From: Bacteroidetes bacterium 4572_128
GTDB lineage: Bacteria > Bacteroidota > Bacteroidia > Bacteroidales > 4572-128
Assembly (NCBI GenBank): GCA_002084355.1
Contig: NBLL01000058.1
Location: 1-39,642 of the forward strand
Length of the DNA stretch: 39,642 nt
Direction of reading: 5' to 3'
The translations under genes were made by a program, and so were the position numbers. The notes beneath the pieces were generated by a model that saw only the letters and a list, made by a program, of their open reading frames with translations, was not told the origin of the DNA and did not search any database. The stretch's first letter is position 1, and each line of letters opens with the position of its first letter. Below are positions 29,032 to 39,194 of this stretch, piece by piece.

Positions 29032-29954
29032 ATGAAAAACATTATTCTTATTATTTTTATCTTCTTATTTACTTTAGGTGTTAAAGGTCAAAGCATTCGT
29101 TTTTCACAATTTTATTCTTCTCCTTTATTACTTAATCCTGCCCTTACAGGCAGTAGTAGTTGTTTATTTAGAGGAGGTTTGAATTACAGAAATCAATGGG
29201 CAGATATTTCTCCTTATGTAACAACTTCAATATTTGCTGACGGAAAAATTCCTTCGAGACATCCAAAACGTCAATGGATGGGAGCTGGAATTATGGTTTT
29301 AAACGATGAAGTTGGAGACGGAAGTTTAACAACAACTCGCGGTTCTTTACTTTTTTCATATACTAAAGGTTTAAGCAGAAATAATTCTTTATATTTTAGT
29401 CTGGGAACAGGAATTACTGTTGTAAATAAAAGCGTAAATTATTCTCTACTCTTATTTGATGAGCAACTTATTATTACGGTAAATTTAAATATACTCTTGG
29501 TATTAGTATGGACCATTTAAATATTCCTCAGGCTTCTTTTTATTTTGAAGGAGGAGAAAGAATAGGAATTGCAACTGTTGTTCACGGTGGAGCTTCTGGA
29601 ACTATAACTCGTTATTTTGGAATACGTCCAGAATTTATGATTTTATCTAGAAATGGAGCAATAGAAATTGATTATGGTGCAAATGCTTTTTTTAAAATGA
29701 ATAGAGATCTTCGTTTATATTTTGGTCTGTGGAATAGATGGAATAGAGATTTAATAGAAGTAATAGGTTTTGATTATGAAGGAGTTACATTTCTTTTAAG
29801 TTATGATGTTAATTTTGTAAAAGGTTTGAGGAGTGCAAATAATTTCAAAGGAGGAGCAGAAATTTACATTACTCGTAAATTTGGTTGTAATTTAAGAAAA
29901 TGGGCTAAATCAGTCCAATGTCCAAAATTTGGTGATGATTTTTATCTATATTAA
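29032..29954 (+). CDS. PorP/SprF-family type IX secretion-associated outer membrane protein, split by frame-breaking gap
   Basis: FSQFYSSPLLLNPALTGS, YRNQWADISPYVTTSIFADGKIP, GAGIMVLNDEVGDGSL, FSLGTGITVVNKSVNYS.. | GKFKYTLGISMDHLNIPQASFYF. Confidence 0.88.
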
Positions 29955-29989
29955 TTTAAAAAATTCAAAATAAAATTATAATTTTATTT

Positions 29990-30190
29990 CAAAAAAAGCA
30001 ATTATTTTAATGTTTTTAAAAAAAAATTTTTTTGAAAAAATCCAATTTTTTTAATGTTTTTTAAAATTTAAAAAAAAATTTTTTTGAAAAAATCCAATTT
30101 TTTTAATGTTTTTTAAAATTTAAAAAAAAAATTTTCAAAAAAATCCAATTTTTTTAATGTTTTTTAAAATTTAAAAAAATATTGGATATT
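29990..30190. repeat. Intergenic repeat array, 3-4 units (tttgaaaaaatccaatttttttaatgttttttaaaatttaaaaaaaaa)
   Basis: Repeated aaaaatccaatttttttaatgttttttaaaattt. Confidence 0.9.
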
Positions 30191-30522
30191 GAAAAAAAAC
30201 GAAAAAAATATTACGTTTATACTACTACCTTTTGTTTACACAATTACATAAATATATTTATTAAAAATAATTTTTTTTTCACAAATTAAAAAAATTTAAA
30301 TACAAAAAATATTTTTATTTAATTTTGAAATATTTTTTTATTTCATTTCGAAAGCATCATTATTATTGCTTTATATTTATTTTTTATTTTTATTCATTTT
30401 TAAAAAAATGATATGGAATTTGTTAAAAAACATTAAAAAAAATCTGCATTTTATTGAAAAATTTTTTTTTTGAAAAAATCAATTATTTTAATAGTTTTGT
30501 ATAATACAAATATTTTATTTTT

Positions 30523-32919
30523 CTATTTATCAAAACCATTTAAAAAGAAATTACCTTTTTGTTTTTTCTTTTTTTGTTCTTTTTTATTTATATTATAAAT
30601 AAAACTAAATATGAAATAACGAGATTCGTTTTTTCTTCTATTTTTTTGAAAATACCTGTAATTATTATTATCAATGGCATCAAGATCCAGTCCAAAAAGA
30701 TAAGTATTAAAAACGTCAGAAATTTTGAAAATTAATTGTCCATTTTTATTCATTATTTTTTTACTTATAGCAATATCCATATAATATCTTTCTAAATAAG
30801 TTCCCATTACAGATGGCAATTTAGACCTGTAATAATATGACAAATGTAATCCAAAATCTTTCGAAAACTTAAACTTATTTAAAACATTTGCATTCCAAGC
30901 AATTTTACTATTATTGATATTATTATTTTCATATTCTCCATTTAAATTACTATAAAATATATTAGAACTAATATTAATGCTCCACCAATTATAAGGTTTA
31001 TAAGATATTGCAAGTTCTCCTCCGAGTAATTTTGCTTTATCCAAATTAATAAAAGACACAAAAAGCGCACTATCATTTGAAGCCGATTTTATCCTTGAAA
31101 TGGCTTTTTTAATATCTCGAAAATAAACAGAATAAAAACCCGAAAATTTATTGAAAATAAAACGATTTCCTATTTCATAAGAGTTTACATATTCAGAATT
31201 TAAATCAGGGTTTCCTTTATGCATATTTAAAATATCAGCATATTCGTCAGTAAATGGATTTAGCATTTTTATTGTAGGACGATTTATTCTACGGTTATAA
31301 GATGAAAAAATAGTAAAATTGTTATTTAGTTTACGAGACAAATTTACTGATGGAAAAAAATCTATATATTCTTTATTATTCTTGTTGTTTTGTGAATTAT
31401 TAGTGTGTTCTGTTCTAATTCCAGCTTGAATTTCAAAAAATTTTAATTTAGAATTCATATTTAAATAGATAGAATTTATTTGTTGAATGTAATTAAATTT
31501 ATTTGCTAAATCTTTATCATCTGTCCAATTTATTGAATTGTAATTATAACTTTTTGAATAAAAATCATTTAATAAATCTTTTATATTAAAATTATACCCT
31601 GTTTCAAATAAAATAGAATCATTTATTGGATACGAATAATTTAGTGAAAAATTTGTTTTATTATTTAATTGCTCAGAAAAAGTGTTTTGTAATTCAGGTT
31701 TATTATTTTCATAAAAAAATTCATTTTCCATTTTATTTAATTGGTCTAATAATGAATAATTAAAATTTATTTTCAAAAATTGCCCCTTATTTTTAAAATT
31801 GTAACGATAATTTACATTTCCGTCAATTATGAAATTATCTAAAAAAATATCAATTTCTTTTAATGAAAATGTTTCTGTATTTCCAATTTCATTTTGGGTC
31901 TTATAATTTATTTTTCTATATGCAGAATTAAATTTTTTCGAAGATATAAGAGAAAAACCGAAATTATGTTTTTTATTAATTGCATATTTGAAACTTGTAT
32001 TTACAAATATGTTATTAAGATTTTTATCTTGCCTATCGAATTGGTAATAATTAAAAGCATTTGGATTTTCATAATTTTTTCTTAAATGCTCTTTTGTTTG
32101 ATATTTAGTTTTATGATTAAAACCTGCATTAACAAAAATTGTTGTTTTTTTTGAAATTTTTGAATAACCAACACTAAATCCTAATGTTTTGGGATAAGCA
32201 ATATTTAATACTAAACTTGTTCTATTTTTTTTTGTATTTCCTGATTTTAATACAATATTTATAATACCTGACATTCCTTCGGCTTCATATTTAGAGGACG
32301 GATTATTAATCAATTCTATTTTTTCAATCATATCTGCAGGAATTTGGTCAAGAGATTTTATTAATTCTGACTTTTCGCCGTTTAATAAAATTATTACTTT
32401 ATCACTGCCTCTATAATTAATATTTCCTTCAATATCTACATCTACTGAAGGTAATGTTTGCATAAGATCAATAGCAGTTCCTCCTGTAAGTGTTGTATTT
32501 TTGGAAACATTTACGGTTGTTTTTTCAATATTTTTTTCAATAAAATTTCTTTCTGAAATAACCTCTATTCCTGATAAAGAAAAATTTTTTTGAGTAAGAA
32601 GAAAGTCATACTTATTTTTTTTTGTCTGAATATCTATTGTTATCACATTTTTATTGTAGCCCATATATGAAGCTATTAATTTATATTTCCCATATTTAAC
32701 ATTATTAATTCTATAATTTCCATTTACATCCGCAAGAATTCCATGCAAAATATTTGAATCTTTTTGAGAAAATAATTGAACAGTAGCAAAAGGTAAATTT
32801 TCTCCTGTGATACTATCTTTTACTGTTCCGTTTATTATACAATTATTAATAACTGGAATAGAAAATAATTCTCCAATTAACAAAATTGTAATATTTATTA
32901 CAATAAATATTCTCTTCAT
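30523..32919 (-). CDS. TonB-dependent receptor-like outer membrane beta-barrel protein with carboxypeptidase-regulatory-like N-terminal domain
   Basis: GTVKDSITGENLPFATVQLFSQKDSNILHGILADVNGNYRI, GGTAIDLMQTLPSVDVDIEGNINYRGSDKVIILLNGEKS, IEKIELINNPSSKYEAEGMSGIINIVLK; C-terminal barrel RRINRPTIKMLNPFTDEY. Confidence 0.92.
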   Translation of the reverse strand: MKRIFIVINITILLIGELFSIPVINNCIINGTVKDSITGENLPFATVQLFSQKDSNILHGILADVNGNYRINNVKYGKYKLIASYMGYNKNVITIDIQTKKNKYDFLLTQKNFSLSGIEVISERNFIEKNIEKTTVNVSKNTTLTGGTAIDLMQTLPSVDVDIEGNINYRGSDKVIILLNGEKSELIKSLDQIPADMIEKIELINNPSSKYEAEGMSGIINIVLKSGNTKKNRTSLVLNIAYPKTLGFSVGYSKISKKTTIFVNAGFNHKTKYQTKEHLRKNYENPNAFNYYQFDRQDKNLNNIFVNTSFKYAINKKHNFGFSLISSKKFNSAYRKINYKTQNEIGNTETFSLKEIDIFLDNFIIDGNVNYRYNFKNKGQFLKINFNYSLLDQLNKMENEFFYENNKPELQNTFSEQLNNKTNFSLNYSYPINDSILFETGYNFNIKDLLNDFYSKSYNYNSINWTDDKDLANKFNYIQQINSIYLNMNSKLKFFEIQAGIRTEHTNNSQNNKNNKEYIDFFPSVNLSRKLNNNFTIFSSYNRRINRPTIKMLNPFTDEYADILNMHKGNPDLNSEYVNSYEIGNRFIFNKFSGFYSVYFRDIKKAISRIKSASNDSALFVSFINLDKAKLLGGELAISYKPYNWWSINISSNIFYSNLNGEYENNNINNSKIAWNANVLNKFKFSKDFGLHLSYYYRSKLPSVMGTYLERYYMDIAISKKIMNKNGQLIFKISDVFNTYLFGLDLDAIDNNNYRYFQKNRRKNESRYFIFSFIYNINKKEQKKKKQKGNFFLNGFDK

Positions 32920-32984
32920 ATAAAAACTTTGAATTAACATTTTTTATATTATTTTAATTTAAAATTTTACAAAAATATTTAAAT

Positions 32985-33590
32985 TTTAAAATTTTGACGT
33001 TTTTTTGAAAAAATTTTTTTTAACATTAGAGATTTTGTTTTTAACAAATGTTTGTTTTATAATTTTTGAAAAACATTAAAATTTTGGACGAATTTTGAAA
33101 AAAATTTCAACAGATACAAACCTAAATTTTTTCAAAAAAATGAATTCTTTGAGTTTGTATATTGGAAAAAATTTATTAAAAATAAATTTTTTCCAAAAAA
33201 CGCTAAAATTTTACGAATTTATAAAAAAAAAAAATTCAAAAACGTCAATTTTTTACGAATTTTATAATTTATAAAAAAAATTTTCAAAAAAACAGGTAAT
33301 TTTTTGGGTTTGTATCTGTTGAAAAAATTTTTCAAAAAAACCAATGATTTTATTTGAAATTAAAAAAAAAATTTTTTTCAAAAATCGTCTAAATATTTTA
33401 ATATTTTTATTTTGAAATTAAAAAAAAATTTTTTCAAAAATCACTCAAAATTTTAATGTTTTTTATTTTGAAATTAAAAAAAAATTTTTTCAAAAATCAC
33501 TCAAAATAAATTAAAAAAAAATTTTTTCAAAAATCACTCAAAATTTTAATATTTTTTATTTTGAAAAAATTTTTTAATAATTCGTTCAAA
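32985..33590. repeat. Long intergenic region of degenerate repeat units (ttttttcaaaaatcactcaaaattttaatgttttttattttgaaattaaaa and relatives)
   Basis: Several copies of ttttttcaaaaatcactcaaaa between 33420 and 33550, plus looser gacgtttttttgaaaaaattttttt-type units upstream. Confidence 0.85.
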
Positions 33591-33593
33591 ATT

Positions 33594-34347
33594 TTAATAT
33601 TTGCAATATAAATGTTTTACAGCTTGCAAATAAATATAAATTTTTTTCAAGTTAATAAAATTCAAAGCATCAAGTCCGTCCTAACTTTTCAAGAATCATA
33701 AATTTCCAGTAAGCCCCAATTATGTATCCTCCTTTTATTGTATTTGTGTTGTTTTTTTCAATTGCCGCAAGCATAGCCGCCAGAACTTGATATTCTGGAT
33801 TACCAGTTGGATTTACAGATTTTTTATATTCCTGTAGGAAAAAATAAGGTTTTTTAGGTTCATTTATGCCAGTTGCAACAAAAAAGTCTGGATATCCTTT
33901 CAGTGTCCAATTATTTAATTTACAGCTTATAGAATATTCATACCAATCTTTTATTTTTTTATTCCTAAACTTCACTTTATTTAAAATAAAACCTATAAAT
34001 TTTACCGTTAAAGTTTGTTCATTATAACTGTTCAAATAAAATTTATTTTCTTTTATTAATTCTTTTAAAAAACTTTTTTCTTCCTCATAGAGTTCATATT
34101 TATACGAAAACCATTCTTCGAATTTAGTTTCATTATCTACCTGTTGAATATTTACAATCTCCATTAATTTCTCTAAAGTTGCCTCTCTAAAATTTAAACT
34201 TTTTTCAAGTTTTTCATATAAATTATATTCTTCTTCAAATAATTCATAAATTTCGGATTTACTTATTAAGTTATTATCTGTTTTATTAATTAATTTTTCT
34301 AATAGATTTCTCAGTAAATTTGTTACTTTTTTAGACTCTTTTTCCAT
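33594..34347 (-). CDS. PD-(D/E)XK nuclease-like protein, paralog 1, frameshifted by a 29-nt gap near C-terminus
   Basis: GYPDFFVATG..PYFFLQEYKKSVNPTGNPEYQVLAAMLAAIE; alternate-frame tail DGLDALNFINLKKIYIYLQAVKHLYCKY* matches paralog 2. Confidence 0.75.
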
Positions 34348-34389
34348 GAAAAAATTTTTTTTTCAAAAATATAAATAAAATTTTAAATT

Positions 34390-35181
34390 TTAATATTTGC
34401 AATATAAATATTTTACAGCCTGCAAATAAATATAAATTTTTTTCAAATGTTCAAAATTCAAAGCTTCAAATCCATCGGAAACAAAATATTCATAATTCCC
34501 ATTTTCTAATTTTTCCAGTATCATAAACTTCCAGTAAGCACCAATTATATATCCTCCTTTTATTGTATTTGTTTTGTTTTTTTCAATTGCTGCAAGCATA
34601 GCCGCCAGAACTTGATATTCTGGATTACCACTTGGATTTACAGATTTTTTGTATTCTTGAAGAAAAAAATAAGGTGTTTCGGGAACTTCTATTCCTGTTG
34701 CGACAGCAAAATCAGGTTCACCATTAAAAGTGTAACCGTTTAATTTACAAGTCATTTTATGTCCATACCAATCTGTAAAATATTCAGTATCAAAATCAAT
34801 TTTATTTAAAATCTGTCCTATAAATTTTACCACCAATTTTGTTTCGTTGTAATTTACAATAGATAAACGATGTTTTTTTATTAGAGATAAAAGGAAATTA
34901 TTTTCATCGTCAGAAAGTTTATATTTGTAGGAAAACCATTCTTTAAATTTTTCATTATTATCTATTTGTTTAATATTTACAACTTTTTTCAAATCTGATA
35001 AATTTGCATATCTAAAAGTTATTGTTTTTTTCTTATCTATGAATTCTAACAATTTATATTCATTTGCCAACCACGTTTCAAATTTCACTTTATCGCTTTC
35101 CTTATCTAAATTAACAATTTTTATTAATCTTTCTAAGGTCTCAATACTAAATTCTAATTTTGTTTTTAAGTATTTTTTCAT
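34390..35181 (-). CDS. PD-(D/E)XK nuclease-like protein, paralog 2 (intact)
   Basis: GEPDFAVATG..PYFFLQEYKKSVNPSGNPEYQVLAAMLAAIEKN; tail ENGNYEYFVSDGFEALNFEHLKKIYIYLQAVKYLYCKY. Confidence 0.75.
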   Translation of the reverse strand: MKKYLKTKLEFSIETLERLIKIVNLDKESDKVKFETWLANEYKLLEFIDKKKTITFRYANLSDLKKVVNIKQIDNNEKFKEWFSYKYKLSDDENNFLLSLIKKHRLSIVNYNETKLVVKFIGQILNKIDFDTEYFTDWYGHKMTCKLNGYTFNGEPDFAVATGIEVPETPYFFLQEYKKSVNPSGNPEYQVLAAMLAAIEKNKTNTIKGGYIIGAYWKFMILEKLENGNYEYFVSDGFEALNFEHLKKIYIYLQAVKYLYCKY

Positions 35182-35285
35182 AATTTAAAAAATTATTTAT
35201 TTATATAAAAAAAATTTTTTCAAAAAAAGCATTTTTTTTTAATTTTTTTAAAAAATGTTTTTTTTATTTGCAAAAAAAATTTTAT

Positions 35286-37738
35286 ATGCAAAAAAATTTA
35301 GTAATTGTTGAATCTCCTGCGAAAGCAAAAACTATAGAAAAATTTTTAGGAAAAGATTTTATTGTAAAGTCTAGTTTTGGACATATTAGAGATTTGTCGA
35401 AAAAGAATTTTGGAATAGATATAAAAAATAATTTTAAACCAAATTATGAAATTTCTCCTGATAAGAAAAATGTTGTTTCTGATTTAAGAAAAATATCAAA
35501 AAAGACAGAAATTGTTTGGCTTGCTTCTGATGAGGATAGAGAGGGAGAAGCAATTGCTTGGCATTTATCGGAAGTTTTAAAATTAAAAAAAGAAAAAACC
35601 AGACGAATTGTTTTTAATGAAATTACAAAAAATGCCATTTTAAAAGCAATTAAAAATCCTCGTTCTATAAATCAAGACCTTGTTGATGCTCAGCAGGCAA
35701 GACGAGTTCTTGACAGATTAGTTGGTTTTGAAATTTCGCCAATTCTTTGGAAAAAAGTTAAACCTTCGCTTTCTGCTGGACGAGTTCAATCTGTTGCGGT
35801 TCGTATTATAGTTGAAAGAGAAAGGGAAATAATAAATTTTAAATCTGTTTCTTCTTATAAAATCATTGGATTTTTTAAAATTTTCAATAAAAATGAGAAA
35901 AAAAATTTTTCTTTCAAAGCAGAAATTTTAAAAAATATAGATACAAAAAAAGCATCTTTTGAATTTTTGCAAATTTGTAAAAATTCAACTTTTAAAGTTG
36001 GTGATATTGAAAAAAAACCATCAAAAAAATCTCCATCTCCTCCTTTTACCACTTCTACTTTACAACAGGAAGCAAGTAAAAAATTAAATTTTTCCGTAAA
36101 ACAAACTATGGTTGTTGCTCAGAAACTTTATGAAAAAGGGAAAATTACTTACATGAGAACTGATTCTGTAAATCTTTCTGAACAAGCAATTCAAAATGCA
36201 AGTGATGAAATTATAAAGAAATTTGGGGAAAATTATTCACAAATTAGAAATTATAAATCTAAAATAAAGGGCGCACAAGAAGCTCACGAAGCAATACGTC
36301 CAACGTATTTTGAAAATATAAATGTTTCGGCAAATTATCAAGAACAATCTTTGTATAATTTAATTTGGAAGCGAACAATTGCATCTCAGATGTCTGATGC
36401 GAAATTGGAAAAAACAAAAATAATTATAGAGATTTCCAAATCTGATAAAAATTTCGTCGCAAAAGGAGAAGTAATTTTATTCGATGGATTTTTGAAAATT
36501 TATAGTGATTCTATAAATAATGATAAAAAAGAGGAAAAAAATATCCTTCCAATTATGAATTTGAATGACAATTTAATTATGGAAGAAATTAATGCTACAC
36601 AAAAATTTTCTAATCATCTGCCTCGTTTTACTGAAGCACGTCTTGTGAAATGGATGGCAAAAAACGAGATATTTTTCAATTGGTTTTAAAAAATAATGAA
36701 ATTAATGAAATAAAAAAAGAAGAAAATTTTGGAAAGGAAAAATCAAAATTATTTCCTACAGATATTGGAATGCTTGTAAATGATTTTCTCATAGAAAATT
36801 TCACTGATATTATGAACTATAATTTTACAGCAAGTGTTGAAAAAAACTTTGATAAAATAGCAAAGGGGAAAATTTTATGGAGTAAAATGTTAAAAGAATT
36901 TTATGAGCCATTTCATACGAAAGTTGAAGAAATTGATAATATTTCCGAAAGAAAAATCTCTGAAAGATTCTTAGGTATAGATGAAAAAACGAATAGAAAA
37001 ATTTTTGTACGAATTGGTCGCTATGGAACAATAGTGCAGCTTGGCGAAAAAAGTGATGAAGAAAAGCCTGTTTTTGCAAATTTAAAAATGGACCAACATT
37101 TAGAAACTATAACTTTTGAAGAAGCAAAAAAGTTATTAAAAGATGGAAATGAAGGTAGAAAACTTGGTATAGACCCAAAAACGAAAAAAAATATTTCTGT
37201 TCGTATGGGACCTTATGGAGCAATGGTTCAAATGGGTGAAAAGATAAAAGATGAAAAACCGCAATATGCGAGTTTGAAAAAAGGACAAAATATAAATACA
37301 ATAAGTTTAGAAGAAGCGCTGGATCTATTGAAATTGCCAAGAACATTGGGAGATTTTGAAGATGAAAAAGTTGTAATTGGAATTGGTCGTTTTGGTGCTT
37401 ATGTTAAACATAATAATCAGTTTGTTTCTTTGAAAAAAACCGATGATCCTCTTAAAATTAATTTAGTTCATGCAATTGAATTGATTAAAGAAAAAAGAGA
37501 AAAAGAGAAAAAGAAAATTATAAAAACTTTTGAAAACGAGGATTTAAAAATAATTTATGACAGATGGAAAAACCCTTGTATTTTGTATAAAAAGAAATAT
37601 TTTCGTTTGCAAAAAGATTCTGATTTTAAAAATTTAAGTTTAGACGAATGTTTAAAAATTGTTGGTGCTGATAAAAAACTTGCAAAAAATAATAAAAAGA
37701 AAGTTGTTAAAAAAAGAAAAACAAGGAAAAAATCGTAA
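35286..37738 (+). CDS. topA: DNA topoisomerase I, split by a frame-breaking internal gap at ~36650
   Basis: LVIVESPAKAKTIEKFLG, WLASDEDREGEAIAWHL, SAGRVQSVAVRIIVEREREI, ITYMRTDSVNLS, AHEAIRPT, FTEARLVK | DGKKRDIFQLVLKNNEI..LFPTDIGMLVNDFL; C-terminal repeated domains. Confidence 0.95.
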
Positions 37739-37768
37739 TTTTTTTTTTATAATTTAAATTATAAATTT

Positions 37769-38742
37769 ATGTTGCAAAGAGAGTTATATTCTGAAAACAT
37801 TGCTATGGAAGATAAAGATTTTAATTTTCATAAATTATATTTTTTGAAATCTTTGCGTACTTCCCCAAAAAGCAAAAATAAATATAAAAGGTCTTTATTA
37901 TCTCCTTTGCGTTATGCCGGAGGTAAAAGTCTTGCTGTAGGAATAATTTTAGAATTAATTCCAAATGATGTAAAAAAATTATTTCACCTTTTTTTGGCGG
38001 TGGTTCTTTGGAAATTGCTTGCTCCAGTGGAGCAAAAATTAAAGTTATTGGTTTTGATATTTTTGATATTCTTGTAAATTATTGGAAGATTCAAATTTCA
38101 AAACCAGAAGAATTAGCAAAAATTTTATCAAATTTTACAGCAACAAAAGAAAGTTTTAAAGAGATAAAAGAAGTTTTAAAGAACCACTGGAAAAAAATTA
38201 AAATGATTGAAAATAAAATAGAATTAGCTGCTCATTATTATTTCAATCATAATACGTCTTACGGTCCTGGTTTTTTAAGTTGGCCATCATCTGTTTATGT
38301 ACAAGAAAAAAGATATAAATCTATGGTTGAAAAAGTTAGGAAAACTAAATTAGAAAATTTAGAAGTTAATTGTGATTCTTTTGAAAATGTATTTCCAAAA
38401 TATGAAAACGATTTTTTTTATTGCGACCCACCGTATTTTTTAGAAGGAGACAGCAAAATGTTCAAAGGAATTTATCCACAAAGAAATTTTCCAATTCATC
38501 ATAACAATTTCAATCATAAAAAACTAAGAAATTTACTTTTAAATCATAAAGGAAAATTTATATTATCTTATAATGATTGCTCGACAATTAGAGAATGGTA
38601 CAAAGATTTTAATTTTATAGATGTTTCTTGGCAATATACTATGGGACAAGGAGAAACACGAATTGGAAAAAATAGGATAAATAATAATGTTAATCATGTT
38701 AAAAAATCTCACGAAATTTTAATTTTAAATTATAAATTATGA
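37769..38742 (+). CDS. Dam-like adenine-specific DNA methyltransferase, one-nucleotide frameshift at an A7 tract
   Basis: LLSPLRYAGGKSLAVGIILELIPNDVKK then alternate frame IISPFFGGGSLEIACSSGAKIKVIGFDIFD.., catalytic DPPY (FFYCDPPYFLEGDSKMF). Confidence 0.88.
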
Positions 38743-38755
38743 GAAAAAAAAATCG

Positions 38756-39177
38756 ATGTCCAGTGAAAAAGCAAAAAATGTAAGAGCAAAAGGACATCTT
38801 AGAACATTTCTAAACAAAGCTATGTTTAACGGTGGAGAAGTTGATTATTTAACAGTAAAACATAATAATTTATTTCATATTTTTTATTGTAAAGATGTGA
38901 TAAATGTATTTGGAGATAATCTTGAAATTTGTAATTCGAAAGCAAGAAAGGGACGAACAAATGAAACTTCAGAACAAAAAGTTTTGTTCAAATATAATGG
39001 AAAAATTTAGGAGAGCTTGAAATAAGAAATAGCAATTATAATCATTTCAGAGAGGTTTTATTTGTTATGAATAAAATTAAGGTTTTGGAATTGTTATTTG
39101 AAAAAATTAAAATTGTGGAAAATTTTAATGATAAAGTTTTACTTTATGGAGCAAGCAATAAAAGATTTAAAAAATAA
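38756..39177 (+). CDS. Hypothetical protein, possible partner (restriction?) of the methylase, one-nucleotide frameshift near 39005
   Basis: MSSEKAKNVRAKGHLRTFLNKAMFNGGEVDYLTVKHNNLFHIFYCKDVINVFGDNLEICNSK..KYNGK then alternate frame NLGELEIRNSNYNHFREVLFVMNKIKVLELLFEKIK..ASNKRFKK*; start is 14 nt after methylase stop. Confidence 0.5.
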
Positions 39178-39194
39178 AAATTATATATTTTTTG

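Noticed and set aside
242-37738. Introns or inteins as explanation of the broken genes
   Set aside because: These genes are missing sequence at the junctions rather than carrying extra sequence; no intron or intein motifs are visible.
37971-39007. Programmed ribosomal frameshifting in the methylase and its neighbour
   Set aside because: No clear slippery heptamer with downstream structure; a single missing A in a homopolymer tract is a simpler explanation, though transcript slippage is left open as a finding.
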